Assembly (NCBI GenBank): GCA_029253805.1
Contig: JAQWYU010000240.1
Location: 1-5,060 of the forward strand
Length of the DNA stretch: 5,060 nt
From: Flavobacteriaceae bacterium
GTDB lineage: Bacteria > Bacteroidota > Bacteroidia > Flavobacteriales > Flavobacteriaceae
Direction: 5' to 3'
A model generated the notes under the pieces. The model ran no database searches. It was not told the origin of the DNA and saw only the letters and a list, made by a program, of their open reading frames with translations. Below, one piece after another: positions 1 through 5,060 of this stretch; the stretch's first letter is position 1, and every line of letters starts with the position of its first letter. A program made the position numbers and the translations under genes.

Positions 1-3000
1 GTCTTGATGAGCCACAAGTAGCACATGAAATTAAGGGAATTGTAGGATGTGAGTTTTTTGTATGTGAAGACCATTCAAACAAGTCCCAAAAAGATAATGG
101 CTATCAAGTTGTTTTTTTAGCTAAAACAAAAAGGGGATACCACAACTTAGTGAAGATGTCGTCTAAAGCTTACACTGAAGGTTTTTATTATTTACCAAGA
201 ATAGACAGGAGTATTGTAGAAAATTATAAAGAAGATCTTATTGTATTAACAGGTAATTTACACGGAGAAGTTCCTTCAAAAATACTAAATGTTGGTGAGC
301 GTCAAGCTGAAGAAGCTCTTTTGTGGTGGAAAGAAAAATTCGGGTCTGATTTGTATGTTGAGATTATGCGTCATCAACAAGAGGATGAGGATCGAGTTAA
401 TCCAGTTTTAATTAGCATGGCCCAAAAACATGAAGTGAAATTAGTTGCCACTAATAACACTTATTATGTAAATCAAGAAGATGCAAACGCACATGACATT
501 TTGCTATGCGTTAAGGATGGAGAAAAACAATCGACTCCCATAGGTCGTGGTCGTGGCTATCGTTACGGACTCCCCAACCAAGAATACTATTTCAAGTCAT
601 CTGATGAAATGAAATCTCTTTTTAGAGACATTCCTGAAGCAATCGTTAATATTCAGGAAGTAGTTGATAAAATTCAACCCTTTGAGTTATCCCGTGATGT
701 TTTACTACCAAAATTTGATATACCAAACTCATTTGTTGACCCCTCTGATCTTGATGACAGTGGTAATAGGGGAGAGAATGCTTATTTAAGACATTTAACT
801 TACAAAGGAGCAGAAAAAAGATATGGTGAGCTTACAAATGATATTAAAGAACGACTCGATTTTGAATTAAAAACAATTGAAAACACAGGCTACCCTGGAT
901 ACTTTTTAATAGTTGAAGATTTTATTCGAGTAGCTCGATCTATGAATGTTTCAGTTGGCCCTGGCCGTGGATCAGCCGCAGGTTCAGTCGTCGCCTACTG
1001 TTTATGGATTACCAATATTGATCCCATTAAGTATGATTTACTTTTTGAGCGATTCTTAAATCCAGATCGTGTGAGTATGCCAGATATTGATATAGACTTT
1101 GATGACGAAGGTCGTGGACGTGTTATGAATTATGTGATAGATAAATACGGTTCGAGTCAAGTGGCTCAAATCATCACATACGGAACTATGGCAGCAAAGT
1201 CATCTATTCGTGATACTGCCAGGGTGTTAGATTTGCCGTTGGGGGATGCCGATCGAATAGCTAAGTTGATTCCTAACATGGCTAAGTTGAATAAAATATT
1301 TAATACTCCAGAAAAGGAATTAAAGGCTAAGTTTAGAGCCGAAGATATGGATTTAATTAATCAGTTACTCAATTTGTCTGAGGGTGATGACCTCGAGGCC
1401 GAGACGATTAATCAAGCTCAGGTTTTAGAAGGTTCTTTACGCAACACTGGGATTCATGCTTGTGGGGTAATAATTACTCCTAGCGACATTACAAATTACG
1501 TCCCAATAGCTACAGCTAAAGATTCAGATCTATATGTAACTCAATTTGATAATTCAGTTGTTGAAGATGCAGGTCTGTTAAAAATGGACTTCTTAGGACT
1601 GAAAACATTAACGCTTATTAAAGACACAGTAAAAATTGTAAAAGCAAAACATGGGGTAGAATTAGATCCAGAAAATTTCCCCCTTGATGATGAAAAAACT
1701 TATGAGTTATTTCAAAAAGGAGAAACGGTAGGGGTTTTTCAATACGAATCTGCAGGGATGCAAAAACATATGCGTGATTTAAAGCCTACTGTTTTTGCAG
1801 ATTTAATAGCAATGAATGCGCTTTACAGACCAGGGCCCATAGAGTATATTCCTAGTTTTATTAGACGTAAACAGGGGGATGAAGACATCAGTTATGACCT
1901 CCCCGAAATGGAAGAGTATTTAAAGGAAACTTATGGAATTACTGTATACCAAGAGCAAGTAATGTTATTGTCTCAAAAACTGGCAGATTTCACTAAAGGC
2001 GAGGCTGATGTATTGCGTAAGGCGATGGGTAAAAAGCAAATTGCGGTACTCGATAAAATGAAACCAAAGTTTATCAATCAGGCTGCTGCAAAAGGAATGG
2101 CTGCAGATAAATTAGAAAAAATTTGGACTGATTGGGAAAAATTTGCAAGTTATGCATTTAACAAATCTCACTCCACCTGTTATGCTTGGATTGCATACCA
2201 AACAGCATACTTAAAGTCACATTATCCAGCAGAATACATGGCCTCAGTATTGTCAAATAACATGAACGACATAAAACAAGTTACTTTTTTTATGGAAGAG
2301 TGTAAGCGTATGAAGTTGAATGTTTTAGGACCTGACGTCAATGAGAGCTATTATAAGTTTTCTGTAAATCAAAATAATGCTATTCGTTTTGGAATGGGTG
2401 CAATAAAGGGCGTAGGTCATGGCGCTGTAAAAACTATAGTAGAGCAAAGAAAAAAAGAAGGATCTTTCAAATCTATTTTTGATTTAGCAAAAAGAATAGA
2501 CCTTAGAGCTGCGAATAAAAAAGCTTTTGAGAATCTTGCCAATGCAGGCGGGTTTGATTGTTTCACTACTACTCATAGGGCTCAGTACTTTCAAGATGAA
2601 GGAGATGGGGTTACTTTTTTAGAAAAAACCATAAAATTTGCTCATAAGTTCCAAGAAAATAAAAATTCAGCACAGGTTAGTTTATTTGGAGAATCAAGTG
2701 ATGTTCAAATTGATGAACCTATTATTCCACCCTGCGAATTGTGGGGTGCAATGGAAAAATTAGCTCGTGAGAAAGAAGTTGTAGGTATTTATATTTCTGG
2801 TCATCCCTTGGACGATTTTAAAATTGAAATGCAAAGTTTTTGTAATGGAGATATTTCTGTCTTTCGAGATTTACCAGAATTTTTAAATAAAGAGATTTCG
2901 TTTGGAGGCGTAGTGACAGATGTTCAACATCGTGTAAGTAAGCAAGGAAAAGGCTGGGCATTATTTACTATAGAAGATTATGTTAATAGCCATGAATTTC

Positions 3001-3404
3001 GAATTTTTGGAGAAGAATATTTAAAGTTCAAACATTTTTTGATGCATAATAACTTTGTATTTGTTCGTGTCCTAATTAAAGAAGGCTGGGCTCACCGTGA
3101 TACGGGCGTTAAAGGTGAACCTCGTTTGCAGTTTAATAGTTTTCAGCTTTTACATGACATTATGGAGTCTTATGCAAAAAAATTATCTATACAATTAAAT
3201 ATTAAAGAAATATCAGAGGAAAAAGTCCAAAGTATTAAGGATCTTTTACTAATGCATTCTGGAAATCACACTTTAAAATTTGTTGTGTACGACGATGAAG
3301 AAGAACTGAAATTAGAAATGAAAAGTCGCCATCAAAAGATTAAAATATCTCAAGAATTGTTAGAGGAGTTAAAGTCCCAAGAAGTGTATTATAAGTTAAA
3401 TTAA
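1..3404 (+). CDS. dnaE: DNA polymerase III alpha subunit, 5'-truncated by the window edge
   Basis: This is the catalytic subunit of the replicative DNA polymerase III (C family), which works in the cytoplasm with the beta clamp and clamp loader. The frame is open from base 3, giving 1,133 visible residues. The GTG at 150 is an internal codon, because family-like sequence continues upstream of it. Counting from base 3, the visible order is: the later part of the PHP domain (conserved His in ANAHD near 164); the palm with GPGRGSAAGS (319-328), PDIDID (360-365) and KMDFLGL (Asp 529), which supply the three catalytic aspartates; RKAMGKK (about 672); FNKSHS (719); a helix-hairpin-helix region (about 800-850); a clamp-binding motif QVSLF (891-895); GHPLDD (about 933); and an OB fold (about 964-1030). 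The C-terminus ends cleanly at TAA. No frameshift or missing catalytic residue was seen. The missing 5' part should hold the start of PHP and, as I recall for flavobacterial DnaE, a fused 3'-5' exonuclease domain. The identification is secure; the unseen N-terminus is inference. Confidence 0.98.
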   Translation, partial: LDEPQVAHEIKGIVGCEFFVCEDHSNKSQKDNGYQVVFLAKTKRGYHNLVKMSSKAYTEGFYYLPRIDRSIVENYKEDLIVLTGNLHGEVPSKILNVGERQAEEALLWWKEKFGSDLYVEIMRHQQEDEDRVNPVLISMAQKHEVKLVATNNTYYVNQEDANAHDILLCVKDGEKQSTPIGRGRGYRYGLPNQEYYFKSSDEMKSLFRDIPEAIVNIQEVVDKIQPFELSRDVLLPKFDIPNSFVDPSDLDDSGNRGENAYLRHLTYKGAEKRYGELTNDIKERLDFELKTIENTGYPGYFLIVEDFIRVARSMNVSVGPGRGSAAGSVVAYCLWITNIDPIKYDLLFERFLNPDRVSMPDIDIDFDDEGRGRVMNYVIDKYGSSQVAQIITYGTMAAKSSIRDTARVLDLPLGDADRIAKLIPNMAKLNKIFNTPEKELKAKFRAEDMDLINQLLNLSEGDDLEAETINQAQVLEGSLRNTGIHACGVIITPSDITNYVPIATAKDSDLYVTQFDNSVVEDAGLLKMDFLGLKTLTLIKDTVKIVKAKHGVELDPENFPLDDEKTYELFQKGETVGVFQYESAGMQKHMRDLKPTVFADLIAMNALYRPGPIEYIPSFIRRKQGDEDISYDLPEMEEYLKETYGITVYQEQVMLLSQKLADFTKGEADVLRKAMGKKQIAVLDKMKPKFINQAAAKGMAADKLEKIWTDWEKFASYAFNKSHSTCYAWIAYQTAYLKSHYPAEYMASVLSNNMNDIKQVTFFMEECKRMKLNVLGPDVNESYYKFSVNQNNAIRFGMGAIKGVGHGAVKTIVEQRKKEGSFKSIFDLAKRIDLRAANKKAFENLANAGGFDCFTTTHRAQYFQDEGDGVTFLEKTIKFAHKFQENKNSAQVSLFGESSDVQIDEPIIPPCELWGAMEKLAREKEVVGIYISGHPLDDFKIEMQSFCNGDISVFRDLPEFLNKEISFGGVVTDVQHRVSKQGKGWALFTIEDYVNSHEFRIFGEEYLKFKHFLMHNNFVFVRVLIKEGWAHRDTGVKGEPRLQFNSFQLLHDIMESYAKKLSIQLNIKEISEEKVQSIKDLLLMHSGNHTLKFVVYDDEEELKLEMKSRHQKIKISQELLEELKSQEVYYKLN
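2673..2687 (+). other. Internal beta-clamp-binding motif of DnaE (QVSLF)
   Basis: These codons spell Gln-Val-Ser-Leu-Phe, which fits the QxxLF form of the bacterial sliding-clamp-binding peptide. It sits between the helix-hairpin-helix region and the OB fold. That is the place where the E. coli alpha subunit carries its internal clamp-binding motif (QADMF). Flanking residues are polar and suggest an exposed loop. The function is inferred from motif and position. Confidence 0.8.
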
Positions 3405-3454
3405 GGAAGCATAATTTTCAGTAATTCTAGCATAGGAAAAACAAATCGTTTAGG

Positions 3455-3485
3455 TTTAAGATTTCACTATTTTTAATTAATTTTA
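3455..3485 (+). promoter_or_regulatory. Weak candidate promoter for trxA
   Basis: TTTA (3455-3458), then 19 bases, then TAATTTTA (3478-3485) resembles the Bacteroidota pattern TTTG / TAnnTTTG, with the final G missing from both elements. The gap between dnaE and trxA is so rich in A and T that such near matches arise easily, and TAGGTTTA at 3451 is a rival. A promoter is expected somewhere in this gap if trxA is transcribed separately; this exact placement is tentative. Confidence 0.2.
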
Positions 3486-3500
3486 CACAATAAATTAATT
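3475..3500. repeat. A/T-only inverted repeat upstream of trxA
   Basis: AATTAATTT (3475-3483) and its exact reverse complement AAATTAATT (3492-3500) flank the 8-base spacer TACACAAT. The arms contain no G or C and no T-run follows, so this is a poor terminator for dnaE. It overlaps the candidate -7 element of trxA and could be an operator or simply a chance palindrome in AT-rich DNA. No other clear terminator is visible between dnaE and trxA. Confidence 0.4.
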
Positions 3501-3539
3501 GCAGATAATAGCAATAATCATCCTTAAAAATAAAATATT

Positions 3540-3857
3540 ATGGCAATAGAAATAACAGACTCAAATTTTGAAGAAACAGTATTAAAAAGTACTAAGCCAG
3601 TGTTGGTAGATTTTTGGGCAGCATGGTGTGGTCCTTGTCGAATGGTTGGTCCTATCATTGAAGAAATCAGTACAGAGTATGGGGATAGAGCTGTAGTAGG
3701 CAAGGTAGATGTAGATTCAAATCAAGAATTTGCAGCGAAATACGGAGTTCGAAATATACCTACTGTGTTGGTGTTTCAAAATGGTGAAGTAGTAGGTCGT
3801 CAAGTTGGAGTTTCACCAAAAAATGCATACACAGAAGCAATAGATGCTTTATTATAG
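3540..3857 (+). CDS. trxA: Thioredoxin
   Basis: This is a small cytosolic redox protein that reduces disulfides in client proteins and is recycled by thioredoxin reductase. It has 105 residues, the normal length for a single-domain thioredoxin. The active site WCGPC is at residues 29-33 (Cys30 and Cys33). The buried Asp24 in VDFWA, the cis-proline in IPT (Pro74), and the later glycines of the fold are all present. There is no signal peptide, which argues against a periplasmic thioredoxin-like protein. The ATG at 3540 gives the canonical N-terminus; the leader before it is A-rich with no Shine-Dalgarno sequence, as is usual in this phylum. It lies 135 bases after dnaE and is followed by a strong terminator. 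It is the classical thioredoxin by sequence; whether the genome has further copies cannot be seen. Confidence 0.97.
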   Translation: MAIEITDSNFEETVLKSTKPVLVDFWAAWCGPCRMVGPIIEEISTEYGDRAVVGKVDVDSNQEFAAKYGVRNIPTVLVFQNGEVVGRQVGVSPKNAYTEAIDALL

Positions 3858-3878
3858 CACATGCAAATGAAAGATTAC

Positions 3879-3911
3879 AAAAAAGGTTTGTCTTATTGAC
3901 AAACCTTTTTT
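3879..3911 (+). terminator. Intrinsic terminator after trxA
   Basis: A perfect 14-base-pair stem joins 3879-3892 (six A, then GGTTTGTC) to 3898-3911 (GACAAACC, then six T) around the 5-base loop TTATT. The GC-containing core followed directly by a T-run is the standard rho-independent form. It begins 21 bases after the trxA stop codon. The six A at its 5' side also give a T-run on the other strand, so it could act in both directions. The next gene starts only 12 bases beyond it. Confidence 0.88.
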
Positions 3912-3918
3912 AGTTTTA
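3887..3918 (+). promoter_or_regulatory. Candidate promoter for the DUF58 gene, overlapping the terminator
   Basis: TTTG (3887-3890), a 20-base gap and TAGTTTTA (3911-3918) match the Bacteroidota TTTG / TAnnTTTG pattern in all but the last base. The first element lies inside the left arm of the trxA terminator and the second starts at the last base of the hairpin. Transcription from it would begin at or very near the ATG at 3924, giving an mRNA with almost no leader. The match may be chance in T-rich sequence. Confidence 0.3.
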
Positions 3919-3923
3919 GGTCT

Positions 3924-4853
3924 ATGGATATTAACAGCGAATTACAGCAAGCCTCTAGCTTTTTAGATTTTGATCTATTATCAAAGTCAATTGTTGAGGG
4001 ATTTATATCAGGGATGCATAAAAGTCCATTTCATGGGTTTTCAGCTGAATTTGCTGAACATAAAATCTATAATAATGGTGAAAGTACTCGCCATATTGAT
4101 TGGAAGTTGTTTGCCAAAACAGATAAACTTTATACCAAGCGATATGATGAAGAAACAAATCTGCGTTGTCATCTAATTATCGATAACAGCAGTTCAATGC
4201 ACTATCCAAAAATTCACAAACAGGATGTTAATAATCTGACTAAAATTAGTTTTTCCTCCCTTGCAGCTGCTGCGTTTATGCAATTATTGAAAAAGCAACG
4301 CGATGCAGTTGGTTTAAGTGTTTATACAGATGAATTAGATTTCTATGCCCCTGAAAAAGGTGGTGAGCGGCATCGTCAAATGCTATTGAATTGTTTGAGT
4401 AATACAGCTACAAAATTATCTGAGCCAGTTGGAACAAAAACTTATGAGATTTTACATCAAATTGCAGAAAAACTTCATCGCCGATCCTTAATTTTCTTGT
4501 TTACCGACATGCTCCAGCCTGAGCGAGATTCAAAAAACTTATTTGAAGCCCTTCGTCATTTAAAACATAATAAACATGAATTGGTATTGTTTCATGTTTA
4601 CGACAAGGCCACAGAATATAGTTTCAATTTTGATAACAGTCCTAGACGTTTTGTGGATATTGAAACAGGAGTAAATATAAACGCACATCCAGAATTAATA
4701 AAAGAAAGTTATGAGTCAGAAGTAGAGGTATATTTTAAGGACTTACGTATGATATGTGGCAAGTATAAGATTAATTATGTTGGAATTGATATTCAGCAAG
4801 GGTTTGATAAATTATTAACCACTTTTTTAGTAGAGCGTCAGAAATTTATTTAA
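3924..4853 (+). CDS. DUF58 family protein with von Willebrand A-like fold
   Basis: This 309-residue protein is a complete DUF58 family member of the type common in flavobacteria. The N-terminal third carries the family hallmark: SPFHGFSAEFAEHKIY (34-49), then NGESTRHIDWKLFAKT (51-66), the R-x-IDW core. A von Willebrand A-like domain follows with the metal-site motif DNSSS (Asp87, Ser89, Ser91), Thr171/Thr173 and FTD (Asp195). No signal peptide or membrane segment is visible, so it is probably cytosolic. The ATG at 3924 is the first possible start after an in-frame TGA at 3897; AGG at 3918-3920 is too close to be a good ribosome site. DUF58 proteins often pair with MoxR AAA+ ATPases, but none is in the window. 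The family assignment is firm; molecular function and partner are unknown. Confidence 0.93.
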   Translation: MDINSELQQASSFLDFDLLSKSIVEGFISGMHKSPFHGFSAEFAEHKIYNNGESTRHIDWKLFAKTDKLYTKRYDEETNLRCHLIIDNSSSMHYPKIHKQDVNNLTKISFSSLAAAAFMQLLKKQRDAVGLSVYTDELDFYAPEKGGERHRQMLLNCLSNTATKLSEPVGTKTYEILHQIAEKLHRRSLIFLFTDMLQPERDSKNLFEALRHLKHNKHELVLFHVYDKATEYSFNFDNSPRRFVDIETGVNINAHPELIKESYESEVEVYFKDLRMICGKYKINYVGIDIQQGFDKLLTTFLVERQKFI

Positions 4854-4888
4854 ATACGTATTTTGGAAAAAAATAAATCCAAAAACAC

Positions 4889-4918
4889 TTGTGTTATGAA
4901 AAATGCAGTGTATATTTG
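4889..4918 (+). promoter_or_regulatory. Promoter of tRNA-Asp, Bacteroidota type
   Basis: TTG (4889-4891), a 19-base gap and TATATTTG (4911-4918) form an exact match to the -33 TTG / -7 TAnnTTTG pattern of the primary sigma factor in Bacteroidota. Transcription would start near 4924, leaving a leader of roughly a dozen bases before the mature tRNA at 4937. It lies fully between the DUF58 stop codon and the tRNA, so the tRNA is likely its own transcription unit. The start site is inferred from the pattern. Confidence 0.8.
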
Positions 4919-4938
4919 CAACCGCATTAATGCAACGG
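4918..4938 (+). repeat. Short repeats in the tRNA-Asp leader
   Basis: GCAACCG (4918-4924) recurs as GCAACGG (4932-4938) with one difference, and a perfect palindrome GCATTAATGC (4924-4933) lies across the middle. AACCG (4920-4924) is also complementary to CGGTT (4936-4940), the start of the acceptor stem. The second copy runs into the tRNA itself. The elements are clear by eye; a function in processing or start-site control is only a possibility. Confidence 0.4.
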
Positions 4939-5010
4939 TTTGGTAGTTCAGCTGGTTAGAATACCTGCCTGTCACGCAGGGGGTCGCGGGTTCGAGTCCC
5001 GTCCAGACCG
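4937..5010 (+). tRNA. tRNA-Asp (anticodon GUC)
   Basis: The 74-base gene folds as a complete cloverleaf. The acceptor stem is GGTTTGG (4937-4943) with CCAGACC (5003-5009), seven pairs including one G-T. The D stem is GTTC (4946-4949) with GAAT (4959-4962). The anticodon stem is CCTGC (4964-4968) with GCAGG (4976-4980), around the loop CTGTCAC, with anticodon GTC at 4971-4973. The variable loop is 4981-4985 and the T arm is GCGGG-TTCGAGT-CCCGT (4986-5002). The discriminator base is G (5010), as expected for aspartate. CCA is not encoded; CTA follows. It delivers aspartate to GAC and GAU codons. Confidence 0.98.
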
Positions 5011-5060
5011 CTAAGTATTTTTATAAAATACAATAGTATATAAGATGTTGTGTTGTGATA

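Noticed and set aside
150..152. GTG as the start codon of dnaE
   Set aside because: The same frame is open to the window edge, and the 49 codons before it encode conserved PHP-domain sequence.
3970..4176. 68-codon open frame inside the DUF58 gene
   Set aside because: It lies in another frame of a well-supported gene, and its translation shows no recognisable family or start signal.
4861..4884. Inverted repeat TTTTGGA / TCCAAAA after the DUF58 stop, as a terminator
   Set aside because: The stem is only 7 pairs with a 10-base A-rich loop and no T-run follows, so it is weak and may be chance.
4896..4946. 16-codon open frame beginning with ATG ahead of the tRNA
   Set aside because: It runs across the tRNA promoter and ends inside the tRNA, so it is a chance frame.
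4937..5010. tRNA-Asp as an integration site for a mobile element
   Set aside because: No integrase gene or repeated tRNA 3' end is seen, and only 50 bases of downstream sequence are available.
5015..5031. Hairpin GTATTTT / AAAATAC just after the tRNA, as a terminator
   Set aside because: The stem is 7 mostly A-T pairs with a 3-base loop and no trailing T-run; AT-rich flanking DNA easily gives this.
5011..5060. Second tRNA or a gene start after tRNA-Asp
   Set aside because: The remaining 50 bases show no cloverleaf element and no supported reading frame.

Overview
The window is AT-rich and looks like ordinary chromosome from a member of the Flavobacteriia (Bacteroidota). Four things point there. 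The DnaE and DUF58 proteins read like flavobacterial family members. The start codons lack a Shine-Dalgarno sequence. The tRNA gene has a promoter of the Bacteroidota type (TTG, 19 bases, TATATTTG). The gene order dnaE - trxA - DUF58 protein is one I associate with flavobacteria. All genes are on the + strand.

Layout. Positions 1-3404 hold the 3' part of dnaE, the catalytic alpha subunit of DNA polymerase III; its 5' end lies outside the window and the reading frame is open from base 3. A 135-base AT-rich gap with an A/T-only inverted repeat follows. Then come a complete thioredoxin gene (3540-3857), a strong intrinsic-terminator hairpin (3879-3911), and, only 12 bases later, a complete gene for a cytosolic DUF58/von Willebrand A-like protein (3924-4853). 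After a short gap with a clear promoter lies tRNA-Asp(GUC) (4937-5010). The last 50 bases contain no gene that I can support.

How the parts relate. DnaE is the replicative polymerase. Thioredoxin is the general disulfide reductant. The DUF58 protein keeps a metal-binding (MIDAS-type) site but has no MoxR ATPase partner in view, so its role is unknown. The genes are co-oriented, but the terminator and the tRNA promoter suggest at least three transcription units: dnaE (possibly reading into trxA), trxA up to the terminator with the DUF58 gene fed by read-through or its own promoter, and the tRNA.

I found no mobile element, CRISPR array, defence gene or evident new system. The most interesting feature is the junction between trxA and the DUF58 gene, where a terminator, a possible promoter and a start codon are packed into about 50 bases.
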